DNA of 64,000 bases. Origin: Prosthecobacter algae (GTDB taxonomy: Bacteria; Verrucomicrobiota; Verrucomicrobiia; Verrucomicrobiales; Verrucomicrobiaceae). How positions within the stretch are numbered: the stretch's first letter is position 1; each line of letters begins with the position of its first letter. This document shows, piece after piece, positions 44,362-51,478 of this stretch. The notes beneath the pieces were generated by a model. That model was not told the origin of the DNA. It worked only from the letters and a program-made list of their open reading frames with translations, and searched no databases. Position numbers and translations under genes: made by a program. Location: positions 1 to 64,000 of the forward strand of contig NZ_BAABIA010000003.1 of assembly GCF_039542385.1 (NCBI RefSeq). The letters are read 5' to 3'.

Positions 44362-44712
44362 TCAGTGGGTGTTGATGTCTTTCTCGGGATCGTCGCTGCA
44401 GCCGATATCCAGATGCCCTTCGATCTTGGAGACGCGATCGCTCAAGGGGTTGATCTGGCGATAGACGTGCTTCAGCTCGTCCAGCATTTTGTTCGTCACG
44501 CGCAGCTCGCTGGTATGGATCGACTTAGTGATGGTCTCCTGCCTTTTGGCCCCGGCATTGCTCATCGCCAGGAACTGGCGCTCGCTGTCGCGGCGCATCA
44601 TGTGGATGGCCCAGATGATGTACAGGATGAAGATGCCCAGCACCGCCAGGACCGCGCACACAAGGATGAGTGCGAGCTTCCAGATGTCAGGATGGGCGAG
44701 GATGTCAATCAT
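44362..44712 (-). CDS. Membrane protein at the gp25 position (DUF2730-like)
   Basis: A 116-residue protein with one strong N-terminal TM helix (LALILVCAVLAVLGIFILYIIW) and a coiled-coil cytoplasmic tail (VTNKMLDELKHVYRQINPLSDRVSKIEGHL), the arrangement of the DUF2730/Mu gp25 family. Possibly a lysis or packaging accessory; may act as a holin-like protein. Confidence 0.7.
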   Translation of the reverse strand: MIDILAHPDIWKLALILVCAVLAVLGIFILYIIWAIHMMRRDSERQFLAMSNAGAKRQETITKSIHTSELRVTNKMLDELKHVYRQINPLSDRVSKIEGHLDIGCSDDPEKDINTH

Positions 44713-44736
44713 GGGGCTGGCAGCCTGGGCGAAGAT

Positions 44737-45297
44737 TTAAGAAGTGGCTTCGAAGTGCATGGCATCGCGGGCGATCAGCGCCCCGAGGGATTTCCAGCCT
44801 TCCCGGGCGAAGGCCTCCATCACTTCCAACGGCATGACTGCGACTGTTGGCCAGTGCATTTTCAGACCGTTCTGTGCCTGGTTCCAATCGGTCGCAGCGC
44901 CACGGGCATGCAGCGATGGCAGCGAGCTGGTCCGCATAGGCCGATCATTGTAGCAGCCATCAAACTTAGCCAGGATCTGCGGATGAGTTTTAGAAAGGTC
45001 CACAATGACCCGGTAGAGGCTTTCAGCGACGCGCTCATGACAGCGGATCGTCTTCACGGCTTTGCCCTCATACTTCACGCCCAGGCCTGTGACGTTCAAG
45101 TTCACCAGACGACTCTCATCCCCCGGTTTGCCATAGAAGGCGGTCAGCGCGGCTTGATTAGGCTTAGGCCAGGGATTGACCTTGGGCATCAGCTTGCGCA
45201 GATAGGCTGCCAGCTTGGCGATGGATTGCGGTCCCCAGAAGCCATCAGGAGTCGCACCGATCTTCCGCTGCATGTTGATGATATCTTGCGTCTTCAT
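44737..45297 (-). CDS. Endolysin, M15-type peptidase
   Basis: A 186-residue endolysin. Residues ~1-40 resemble a peptidoglycan-binding repeat (IGATPDGFWGPQSIAKLAAYL). The catalytic M15 domain has the zinc motif S-x-H-x-x-G-x-A-x-D (SLHARGAATD, 128-137) and a C-terminal H-F-E (181-183). It cleaves peptide crosslinks of peptidoglycan. Start at ATG 45297, overlapping the DUF1353 stop by 4 bp. Confidence 0.9.
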   Translation of the reverse strand: MKTQDIINMQRKIGATPDGFWGPQSIAKLAAYLRKLMPKVNPWPKPNQAALTAFYGKPGDESRLVNLNVTGLGVKYEGKAVKTIRCHERVAESLYRVIVDLSKTHPQILAKFDGCYNDRPMRTSSLPSLHARGAATDWNQAQNGLKMHWPTVAVMPLEVMEAFAREGWKSLGALIARDAMHFEATS

Positions 45298-45848
45298 GGG
45301 AGGTACGGGTGAAGGTAATGAAAGGCGATGCGCAGAAGGACGAGGGCGATAGCGAGCTGGATCCAAAGCCAGGCCCAGCCCTGGGGACCGAAGGCCATCA
45401 CGGCCTGGCCCATCAGAAAGGCTTGCCGGGCACGCATGCCGTCTTCGCCTTCCTCATAGGAGACATGGTCCCAAAGGCGCGCAGCGAAGTGGCCATGGAT
45501 CACCGAAGCCGGGGGAGCTTCGGGCAACTGGTCTAACAAGTTGTCGCGCAAGAAATCCGACCCGCCCTTGAGCAGGTCGCAGAGGAAATCATGTTCCAGG
45601 GATGGCAGCGTCCACGGCCCCTCAGGAGTCAAAAGAAACGGCTGCCCCCAGAACCAGGACGGGACGGAGGCCTTGTCGAACTCATAGCCGCCGGGAATCC
45701 AGAACGTGCGCAGGCTGCCATCAGGCATCGCGACGCTGAACTGGTAATCCTCTTGCAGACGCCAGAGCGGACCTTGACGCCCAGGCAGCCAACCAAACCC
45801 AAACTGGGCAGGCCGGACGTACTTGATGCTGGGCAGGTCTTCCACCAT
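45294..45848 (-). CDS. DUF1353 family phage protein
   Basis: A 184-residue protein with the DUF1353 pattern: VRPAQFGFGWLPGRQGPLWRLQ; FWIPGGYEFDKASVPSWFWGQPF; LEHDFLCDLLKGG. A C-terminal hydrophobic helix (WIQLAIALVLLRIAFHYL) suggests membrane association. Commonly found in lysis regions; molecular role unknown. Start at ATG 45848. Confidence 0.88.
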   Translation of the reverse strand: MVEDLPSIKYVRPAQFGFGWLPGRQGPLWRLQEDYQFSVAMPDGSLRTFWIPGGYEFDKASVPSWFWGQPFLLTPEGPWTLPSLEHDFLCDLLKGGSDFLRDNLLDQLPEAPPASVIHGHFAARLWDHVSYEEGEDGMRARQAFLMGQAVMAFGPQGWAWLWIQLAIALVLLRIAFHYLHPYLP

Positions 45849-45852
45849 GGCC

Positions 45853-46092
45853 TTATTTGCTGGAGGTGACATCCACGACCGGCAGAGTCGCGACCGGAGC
45901 GCCACCAAAGAGCGCGGCCCCAGCTTCGCGGGCAAAAGCGGCATCCTCTGGAGTCACAGCCCCCTTGGCTGCGGCGTAAGTGAGGGCGATGTTGCTCACC
46001 GTCTGCAGGCGGGCATTCTGGGCCGGGTTGGCACAGGAGGAAAGGAAGGACAAGCTGGCGATGGCGACCAGAGAGAAGACTTTGATTTTCAT
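45853..46092 (-). CDS. Small lipoprotein in the lysis module
   Basis: A 79-residue lipoprotein: signal MKIKVFSLVAIASLSFLSSC with lipobox LSSC, then a short helical mature part. Its position just upstream of DUF1353 and the endolysin suggests a spanin-type (Rz1-like) or lysis-regulating function, but no partner i-spanin overlaps it. First gene after element copy 3. Confidence 0.65.
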   Translation of the reverse strand: MKIKVFSLVAIASLSFLSSCANPAQNARLQTVSNIALTYAAAKGAVTPEDAAFAREAGAALFGGAPVATLPVVDVTSSK

Positions 46093-46231
46093 ACAGGTGC
46101 TGAGGATGAGGATGGAGAGAGAGGCCTAACCGAAAATGACGCGGCAGCCGGGCAATAGCCAACCCGACCACCGCGCCACCCTTCGCGTTAACAACCCCTA
46201 GGCCTCCATCATCCGCCCAGACCTCACCCCG

Positions 46232-46260
46232 CGCACCTGACCCGAAGTGCCCGTCGTGCA
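46232..46260 (-). promoter_or_regulatory. 29-bp late-module element, copy 3 (lysis/packaging module)
   Basis: Third identical copy, 139 bp upstream of the lipoprotein gene and just after the terminator that closes the repressor operon. It is therefore at the very start of the late region, which fits a late-transcription control site. Confidence 0.75.
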
Positions 46261-46280
46261 AACCTACAGGCACAAAAAAA

Positions 46281-46303
46281 GCCCGGCCTTTTTTAGACCG
46301 GGC
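46281..46303 (-). terminator. Terminator of the repressor operon
   Basis: GCCCGG / CCGGGC stem (46281-46286, 46298-46303), 11-nt loop, flanked on the minus strand by TTTTTTT. It ends the RHH-GYF_2-small-peptide operon 7 bp beyond its last stop codon, and separates it from the late module. Confidence 0.85.
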
Positions 46304-46309
46304 TCTATT

Positions 46310-46405
46310 TCACTTTCCAAAACGACTTCTGAGCCATCCCCGGAAATACAACCAGAGAAGCCAGCCGATAGCTATCATCAGCCATTCATACCAGGCATAG
46401 TGCAT
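46310..46405 (-). CDS. 31-residue Trp-rich membrane peptide
   Basis: A short gene found by translating the gap: 31 codons, starting MHYAWYEWLMIAIGWLLW and ending in a basic tail (RSRFGK). One TM helix with five Trp residues. Its ATG overlaps the TAA stop of the GYF_2 gene by one base (TAATG), a classical coupling arrangement, and it is followed within 7 bp by a terminator. It would be made in the lysogen together with the repressor. Unrecognised; a membrane toxin, exclusion factor or partner of the upstream membrane protein are possibilities. Confidence 0.6.
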   Translation of the reverse strand: MHYAWYEWLMIAIGWLLWLYFRGWLRSRFGK

Positions 46406-46965
46406 TAGTCGCGGGAGGTGCGCTTTACCCACTCATCCCATTCCTTTTTACTGTCTCTCAGGATCTGCTGTTCCATCGCCTTCATTCGCAGGCGGTCTTC
46501 ATTCTCTTTCCTCACCCGCCACCAATCAGCAGCGCCTAAGACAAAGCAGACCAAAGCCACCGTGATGGCTGCATACCCCAAGGCCCCGCCCGGCATGGGC
46601 CGCGCCTTCTCACTGCGCACCCACAGGTAGCAGCCAACGGCGACCAAGAGATTGAAAAGGAAGATGATCACATTGATCACCATCGAAGGCAAAGGCACCT
46701 GATAAGAGGCGATGGCCAACAGGCCAAAAATAAACACGCCAGCGATGCCCAATGGCGTGAGATGGCCAGGGCTTTTCTCTAGCGTGTAAGGCTTGGGTTC
46801 AAGCACAGGCTGAAGATCAGCGAGAGGCTTCCATTCACTCTCCCCTTGAGGCATGAATTGCATCGCGAGATTGAGCGCGCCTTGCTTCCACATCCCGCGC
46901 AACTGGGTTAGGGTGAAAGGGCCTTCCGTTTGCCCGTTTCTGGCGATGTAATAGGTGGGGGTCAT
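46405..46965 (-). CDS. GYF_2-domain membrane protein in the repressor operon
   Basis: A 186-residue protein. The GYF_2 domain covers residues ~1-55 (YYIARNGQTEGPFTLTQLRGMWKQGAL...WKPLADL). Three or so TM segments follow (GIAGVFIFGLLAIASY; VINVIIFLFNLLVAVGCYLW; AAITVALVCFVLGAADWW), then a charged tail. The ATG overlaps the RHH-repressor stop (ATGA), so it is expressed with the repressor. Such operon position is typical of lysogenic conversion or superinfection-exclusion genes. Function not established. Confidence 0.75.
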   Translation of the reverse strand: MTPTYYIARNGQTEGPFTLTQLRGMWKQGALNLAMQFMPQGESEWKPLADLQPVLEPKPYTLEKSPGHLTPLGIAGVFIFGLLAIASYQVPLPSMVINVIIFLFNLLVAVGCYLWVRSEKARPMPGGALGYAAITVALVCFVLGAADWWRVRKENEDRLRMKAMEQQILRDSKKEWDEWVKRTSRD

Positions 46966-47270
46966 GTTTTCTTTTTGGCGGCTCGTTTGCTGGGGTAAAT
47001 GACTTTTTCAGGCGGGCTTTGTAATGGCTCGGGCTCAGGTTTTGGGGGCCTTTCATTTAGAGACACATTCACGCGATCTGGTACCGACAAGTAATCTGGC
47101 GGAACCTCAATCCCCATGGATGCCATCTTTTCCGCCAAAGCCTCTCGAACGAACTGCGCGCGCGCCACCCCCTTGAGGTTCCGTATTCGTGCTTGGTCCA
47201 CCAAAGACAGCAGCTTCGTTGGCAAGCTCACTGTCATGATGGTTTGGCTGGGGTCTCGTCTTGGGGGCAT
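46962..47270 (-). CDS. Ribbon-helix-helix regulator, putative phage repressor
   Basis: A 102-residue protein with an N-terminal RHH domain (TIMTVSLPTKLLSLVDQARIR...RAQFVREALAEKMASMGIE) and a Pro-rich extended tail ending in Lys (AAKKKT). RHH proteins bind operators as dimers through the beta ribbon. It is divergent from another RHH gene across a 79-bp operator region, and leads a short operon of probable lysogeny genes. I infer it is the maintenance repressor, taking the place of Mu c. Confidence 0.75.
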   Translation of the reverse strand: MPPRRDPSQTIMTVSLPTKLLSLVDQARIRNLKGVARAQFVREALAEKMASMGIEVPPDYLSVPDRVNVSLNERPPKPEPEPLQSPPEKVIYPSKRAAKKKT

Positions 47271-47349
47271 TCATACTGAGTAAGACACGCTCTAAAAATA
47301 TATCAACGATTGTTTGACACGTGTAATACTCAGTAATACACGTTCAGAC
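47271..47349. promoter_or_regulatory. Divergent operator/promoter region (genetic switch)
   Basis: Two related direct copies of TACT(G/C)AGTAA(G/T)ACACG lie at 47274-47289 and 47327-47342. The second is the core of a near-perfect 21-bp palindrome, GTGTAATACTCAGTAATACAC (47321-47341). On the plus strand a TTGACA -35-like box (47314-47319) overlaps it, and the minus strand has TTACAC...TATATT. A palindromic, repeated site between divergent RHH genes fits operators for those proteins. Promoter positions are approximate. Confidence 0.75.
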
Positions 47350-47565
47350 ATGGAACCAAATCCAAAAAAAGGCACGAAGAAGCGGGGAGCTGTCCCAAAC
47401 AATCGCAGCACTCGGATCTCCATCCCAATCCCCAAAAACTGGGAGAAACCCATCAACGCCGCTGTCGCCATGAAGGACACGGACCGCAGCAAGCTGGTCC
47501 GTGAAGCCCTTCGCGAGAAGCTCGAAAAGATGGGGATGAAGCTCCCGAAGATGGAGGCGGCCTAA
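47350..47565 (+). CDS. Ribbon-helix-helix regulator opening the early block
   Basis: A 71-residue protein: RHH fold as RISIPIPKNWEKPINAA and DRSKLVREALREKLEKMGM, the same arrangement as in the divergent repressor. It ends in Glu-Ala-Ala. I infer a Ner/Cro-like early regulator acting on the shared operators. Start at ATG 47350; an upstream TTG would overlap the proposed -35 box. Confidence 0.75.
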   Translation: MEPNPKKGTKKRGAVPNNRSTRISIPIPKNWEKPINAAVAMKDTDRSKLVREALREKLEKMGMKLPKMEAA

Positions 47566-47639
47566 CATACATTTGGAATACGCATTTTTAGCCACCGCGT
47601 TACACCCCTTTTTTATTCATTCGCACTAAAGCCGATTTC

Positions 47640-48074
47640 ATGGATCCCGACCTGAAAAGACTGTTAGCCACACCCCGCGACCGCGATCTGACGGTCCGTG
47701 AGGTGGCAGACGTCCTGATGGTCCATGAAGTCACGATCACCCGGGCCGTGAACCGGGGTGACATCGAAAGTAAACGCCACTCCGGCCGGGGGCAGGGATC
47801 CCGGCATAGCATCCGCATCACCCGGGAGGCCGTCCTGGTGTACATCGTCAAGATCTGCAGTGGCGATCGCACAGCCCTTTTTCACAGCATCCAAACAAGC
47901 TGCCCGCCCGCCTGGTTGGATCTGGCCCTGAAAACTGCCGGACTGCACACGCTGTCACCAGCCCCGGCACCGCTGGCCATCTCGCCCAACCAGAAGCGCC
48001 CCAAAGCCGCCCCCGCCACCGACCCCCTGGCCGGACACTGCGGCGACCTCTTTACCCCCCGCACCATCGCCTAA
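47640..48074 (+). CDS. Helix-turn-helix (excisionase-like) regulator
   Basis: A 144-residue protein. A MerR/excisionase-type HTH fills the first ~65 residues (LTVREVADVLMVHEVTITRAVNRGDIESKR...HSIRITREAVLVYI). The rest is Pro-rich with CGDLFTPRTIA at the end. Probably an early or middle regulator of the phage; it might control the late elements. Confidence 0.7.
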   Translation: MDPDLKRLLATPRDRDLTVREVADVLMVHEVTITRAVNRGDIESKRHSGRGQGSRHSIRITREAVLVYIVKICSGDRTALFHSIQTSCPPAWLDLALKTAGLHTLSPAPAPLAISPNQKRPKAAPATDPLAGHCGDLFTPRTIA

Positions 48075-48086
48075 CCACCCCACCCC

Positions 48087-48446
48087 ATGAGCACCCCAAA
48101 CGACATCGAAGAACAGATTAAAGAGTACCTGCTGAAGAAGCTGGCCGAACTGCGCGCCGTCGCCCCTGGCGAGATCATCCTGACCGCACGAACATACCAA
48201 TCCGACACTCTCCCGGCCCGGGTTGCTTGGGAAGGCTACTGCAGTGAGACCGGATGGGAGCTTTCAGGAGTTAGCGCAGATGACGTGATTTCGATCATCG
48301 CAGCCAAAGCCCGTAAGCTCCCCTCATTGGTGGAAAAGCTCCGCGAACAGGCGGCCCAATTGATGGAGAAAGCCGACGAGCTGGAGGCCAAAAGCGCCCC
48401 CACTTCGAAGGCCAACATCGAAACCTTTCACCAGGAGGCCGCGTGA
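48087..48446 (+). CDS. Early phage protein, unknown
   Basis: A 119-residue protein with a helical N-terminus (DIEEQIKEYLLKKLAELRA), a beta middle (EIILTARTYQSDTL), and a C-terminal coiled coil (LVEKLREQAAQLMEKADELEA). Ends in Glu-Ala-Ala. Overlaps the next gene by 4 bp (GTGA). Not recognised. Confidence 0.6.
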   Translation: MSTPNDIEEQIKEYLLKKLAELRAVAPGEIILTARTYQSDTLPARVAWEGYCSETGWELSGVSADDVISIIAAKARKLPSLVEKLREQAAQLMEKADELEAKSAPTSKANIETFHQEAA

Positions 48447-48694
48447 GCATGAACCACGAACATCCCATCCTTCGTCGGCATCGCCTCATCACCCAGGGCC
48501 AGACCGAAGCCGCCCGGCCAGACATCGCCGCCGTGATGGCGGCCAACCTCCAACTGCTAGCGCATCGCGCCCATGCCAAGCAGACGCCCAGCCTGCAAAT
48601 CGCCCCACCTCGCCCCCGCCTTCATGAGCTGCTCAGCCGCGCCGCTCAAACAGCCCAGACCTTCACCCACAACCCTACAGCCCCACAGTCATGA
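48443..48694 (+). CDS. Early phage protein, unknown
   Basis: An 83-residue His/Ala/Gln-rich, mostly helical protein. GTG 48443 overlaps the previous stop and ATG 48449 is an alternative start; it overlaps the next gene by 4 bp. No recognisable domain. Confidence 0.5.
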   Translation: MSMNHEHPILRRHRLITQGQTEAARPDIAAVMAANLQLLAHRAHAKQTPSLQIAPPRPRLHELLSRAAQTAQTFTHNPTAPQS

Positions 48695-48981
48695 GATATC
48701 AAGAATTGATCAACCGCCAATCCAACATCGTGAAGAAAGTCTTGGTCATCGCGCTAGCAACCATACCGGCTTCATTTTGGCTCAATTTCCTGACCATCCT
48801 GCTGGCCAATACCGTGGGTAACATGAGTCAGCGAGCCTGGGCCGAACTCAGCCTTACCCCCGAGCCATGCGGACGGCCTGGCTGTGACTGCGAAAAAGAC
48901 CGGGCCGCTCTACTCGCTGGGCTCACGACGCTTCGGGAGTCTCATCAAAAAGTGATTCGGCATAAAACCCCGCACGGCTGA
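48691..48981 (+). CDS. Small membrane protein
   Basis: A 96-residue protein with one TM segment (VLVIALATIPASFWLNFLTILL) and a C-terminal soluble part with a Cys triad (CGRPGCDCEKD). Early-operon location next to another small membrane protein (49015) hints at host takeover or exclusion. Function unknown. Confidence 0.55.
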   Translation: MRYQELINRQSNIVKKVLVIALATIPASFWLNFLTILLANTVGNMSQRAWAELSLTPEPCGRPGCDCEKDRAALLAGLTTLRESHQKVIRHKTPHG

Positions 48982-49014
48982 TCCCCAGACCTTCACCCCT
49001 AAACATTGATCCTC

Positions 49015-49305
49015 ATGACCACTGCCACCCGCATCCATTTCGGTGATTCCTTTGAGCTTCGTGAAAAGCTCTTCTTCATGCATCGCCAGTGCCAGGCCCT
49101 GCGCTTTGCCTTCCTCTGCGCGCTGATGTCCACGGTCTGCGCGGTTGCAGGCTTCCTGATCCATTACAATCAGATGTCGCCCTTGTGGTTAGGCCTCGCC
49201 GCGCTGGGCACGCTCGTCTGGATCTGCGCTGCCGTGCTCTTCTACGTCATGCCCAGCCTGCAGGAGCTGAACCAGCGCGCCGAAGAGGAAAGCGAAAACC
49301 ACTAA
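49015..49305 (+). CDS. Small two-TM membrane protein
   Basis: A 96-residue protein with two TM helices (FAFLCALMSTVCAVAGFLIHY; LWLGLAALGTLVWICAAVLFYV) joined by a short loop and a charged C-terminus. Start at ATG 49015. Possible holin-like or membrane exclusion protein; not recognised. Confidence 0.55.
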   Translation: MTTATRIHFGDSFELREKLFFMHRQCQALRFAFLCALMSTVCAVAGFLIHYNQMSPLWLGLAALGTLVWICAAVLFYVMPSLQELNQRAEEESENH

Positions 49306-49327
49306 CCTTTCACCCTCGCTCCCGATC

Positions 49328-49651
49328 GTGACCACCACCCAACTGCACCGCGCAGCGCATTATCAGCGCCAGCTCATTGATGACGCTGCCCAACAGGCCG
49401 ACCTCCTGGATCTGGCCGCCCTGAACCAGCCCACCGCCGAAGACCGCGCCGCCGTGCAGGCCACGGCCAATGCGCTGCGCGTGCAAGGCCAGCGACTCAT
49501 CCTGGAACTGCATGAGCTGGAAGCCCGCCTGCCCCAACCACCCGAAGCCCCGACCCCGCCCCCGGCCGTCTTTGACCTCAGCGATGAGGCCATCCCCGAA
49601 GACATCGCCCATCGCTGGCTGCCCCTCACAGAAACCGCCATTGCCGCCTAA
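49328..49651 (+). CDS. Early phage protein, helical
   Basis: A 107-residue protein starting with GTG. The N-terminal two thirds are a helical hairpin (LHRAAHYQRQLIDDAAQQADLL; QRLILELHELEARL), followed by a Pro-rich end. C-terminus Ala-Ala. No family recognised. Confidence 0.5.
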   Translation: MTTTQLHRAAHYQRQLIDDAAQQADLLDLAALNQPTAEDRAAVQATANALRVQGQRLILELHELEARLPQPPEAPTPPPAVFDLSDEAIPEDIAHRWLPLTETAIAA

Positions 49652-49653
49652 TC

Positions 49654-50484
49654 ATGTCCAAAGCCAAACCAACCAAGACCGTTTCGGTCGAGATCGTCAA
49701 GCCGGACGAATCACCCTCTCGGGAGGGTAAACTTTGCGCAACCACGCTAAGCAATCCACTTATCCCTGAATTTGGCGATATCAATCAAATTGGCCTGTGG
49801 TTGAAAAATGAGGTCTGTAATTTCGAGCGTGATGAACGCTCGCTGACCCTGCGCATGGTCAGGATCGGCATGGTGTTGGTCTGGGTGGAAAAGACCCAGC
49901 CTCGTGGCACTCAGGCTAATCTCCTGATGCTGCACTTTGGCCAACGTAGCGCCAAGCAGTTGGAAAAGTACATCGCCGCCGCGAAGAAGGTTATGCGGCA
50001 TCTGGATCTGCTTAAAGGCAACACGCTGACCAATGCTTCCGAGCTGAGCCAGGTGGTCTGTTTCCAGCCCGATCTTTTCGACGATGCCGAAACCCTGAAG
50101 CATAACGCCATCCTGCAAAAGGTCAGCGACTTCATCGGCGGGCGCTCGCTTTCCAAGCTGCTCAATGAAGACAGCCCGCTGGCGCTGGGGGAAGCCCCAG
50201 AGCTACCCAACACGCCGAACGGCCATCAGAAGGACGCCGCCAACAAGCGCCAGGTGAAGCCCCTCGAAATGGTGAAACGGGAAGCTTTTGAAAAAGCCTT
50301 CAATGAGTTTTTAGCCAGCTTCAAAGCCAAGGAATGGCAGCACTGCTATCTCCACGCCCTGCCTGATCCGGGCAGCGTCGGTCTCCTGACTTTGGAGGCC
50401 GAACTCAAGAAAGCCCACGAGGCCGTCGCACAGCATAACCGCGAACAGGCCCTGAAGGACCGCACCAACACCCGCAAACGCTAA
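49654..50484 (+). CDS. Early phage protein of unknown function
   Basis: A 276-residue protein. The middle (LTLRMVRIGMVLVWVEKTQPRGTQANLLMLHFGQRSAKQLEKYIAAAKKVM) suggests a helical nucleic-acid-handling domain of the type seen in phage replication-accessory proteins. The C-terminus is highly charged (REQALKDRTNTRKR). No firm family. Confidence 0.5.
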   Translation: MSKAKPTKTVSVEIVKPDESPSREGKLCATTLSNPLIPEFGDINQIGLWLKNEVCNFERDERSLTLRMVRIGMVLVWVEKTQPRGTQANLLMLHFGQRSAKQLEKYIAAAKKVMRHLDLLKGNTLTNASELSQVVCFQPDLFDDAETLKHNAILQKVSDFIGGRSLSKLLNEDSPLALGEAPELPNTPNGHQKDAANKRQVKPLEMVKREAFEKAFNEFLASFKAKEWQHCYLHALPDPGSVGLLTLEAELKKAHEAVAQHNREQALKDRTNTRKR

Positions 50485-50490
50485 CCACTC

Positions 50491-50685
50491 ATGGAACTGC
50501 TCGCCTCCTACACCCCTGAAGACGTCCCCGCGATTGTCCTGACCGACATCGAAACCCGGGAAGTCATTCACACGATCGAACCTTCCCGCGATGGCCGCGT
50601 CTCCCTCATGTGGCGCGCCGAAGACTGGGCCGCCCGCAACGGTCACAAGGTCGCCGAGCGCGACTGGTCCAACCTTTCCAACTGA
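50491..50685 (+). CDS. Small phage protein
   Basis: A 64-residue protein (VPAIVLTDIETREVIHTIEPSRDG; WRAEDWAARNG), 6 bp from each neighbour. Not recognised. Confidence 0.5.
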   Translation: MELLASYTPEDVPAIVLTDIETREVIHTIEPSRDGRVSLMWRAEDWAARNGHKVAERDWSNLSN

Positions 50686-50691
50686 GCCGAT

Positions 50692-51153
50692 ATGAACCCC
50701 ACTGAAATCACCAAGCGATGGGAGGCGGTCGCTCCATGCTTTGGCTTCAAGCTGGATAGCTGGCTGAAGCTGATGCGGATCGCCGCCGCTGGCACCGGTG
50801 GAATCACCCTGCGCGAATACTTGGACGCCACCCATCACAAAGAAGGCCTGGGCCTGAATTTGAAGACGCTGCAAAAGTGGGAAGGCGCGGGGCTGATCCG
50901 CCGGGAAGAACGCAGCAACGGAACGAAGCGCGTTTTCATCCGCTACTTCATCACGGCCAAAGGCGCGGAGCTGCTGCGCGTGGAGATCCCCGAGACGCCC
51001 GCCGCCGTGGAGATCCAAGCCGCTCCCAAACCCCGCCAGATCCCGCAGGCCAAACCCGCCGCGACCCCAGCCCCCATCCCCCGCCTGATCCTGCCCGAAA
51101 ACAGGAAGCTGAAGAAGCTGCACCTCAAGGCCCTGCACCTCCCCACCCTTTGA
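50692..51153 (+). CDS. Winged-helix DNA-binding protein
   Basis: A 153-residue protein with a MarR/wHTH-like domain at residues ~20-95 (ITLREYLDATHHKEGLGLNLKTLQKWEGAGLIRREERSNGTKRVFIRYFITAKGAEL) and a Pro/Lys-rich C-terminus. A regulator of the early block or late activator candidate. Confidence 0.65.
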   Translation: MNPTEITKRWEAVAPCFGFKLDSWLKLMRIAAAGTGGITLREYLDATHHKEGLGLNLKTLQKWEGAGLIRREERSNGTKRVFIRYFITAKGAELLRVEIPETPAAVEIQAAPKPRQIPQAKPAATPAPIPRLILPENRKLKKLHLKALHLPTL

Positions 51154-51158
51154 CTCTC

Positions 51159-51464
51159 ATGCGCCCCTCCATGCTCCCTGCTCATGATTGGCCCGTTGGC
51201 CTGCACTTGGCGCTGACTGAAAAGGTCATGATGCCCAAGGTACAGCCGCACTGCACCAATCCCGACTACGCGATCCAGGATGCCGACCTGACCCGCGAAA
51301 CCATCACTCTCTTTCCACCGGAACGCCTGATCCTTCAGCGCCTGGTCAACCAGGGCCGTCATGCCGTCTGCCTGCATGGCGGGGTCAATATCGTGGTTCT
51401 CAGTACCCGCTATCTCAAACCTCTGGAAAAAGACCAGGCATTCAAAACGGCCCAAGCCGCCTAA
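51159..51464 (+). CDS. Small early phage protein
   Basis: A 101-residue protein (LHLALTEKVMMPKVQPHCTNPDYAIQDADLTRETI; HAVCLHGGVNIVVLSTRYLKPL). Directly precedes the transposase gene. Ends in Ala-Ala. Not recognised; start at ATG 51159. Confidence 0.5.
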   Translation: MRPSMLPAHDWPVGLHLALTEKVMMPKVQPHCTNPDYAIQDADLTRETITLFPPERLILQRLVNQGRHAVCLHGGVNIVVLSTRYLKPLEKDQAFKTAQAA

Positions 51465-51478
51465 CCAATTTTCTCACC

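Noticed and set aside
45629..46273. Minus-strand frame across element copy 3
   Set aside because: Overlaps two better supported genes (lipoprotein and DUF1353) in another frame.
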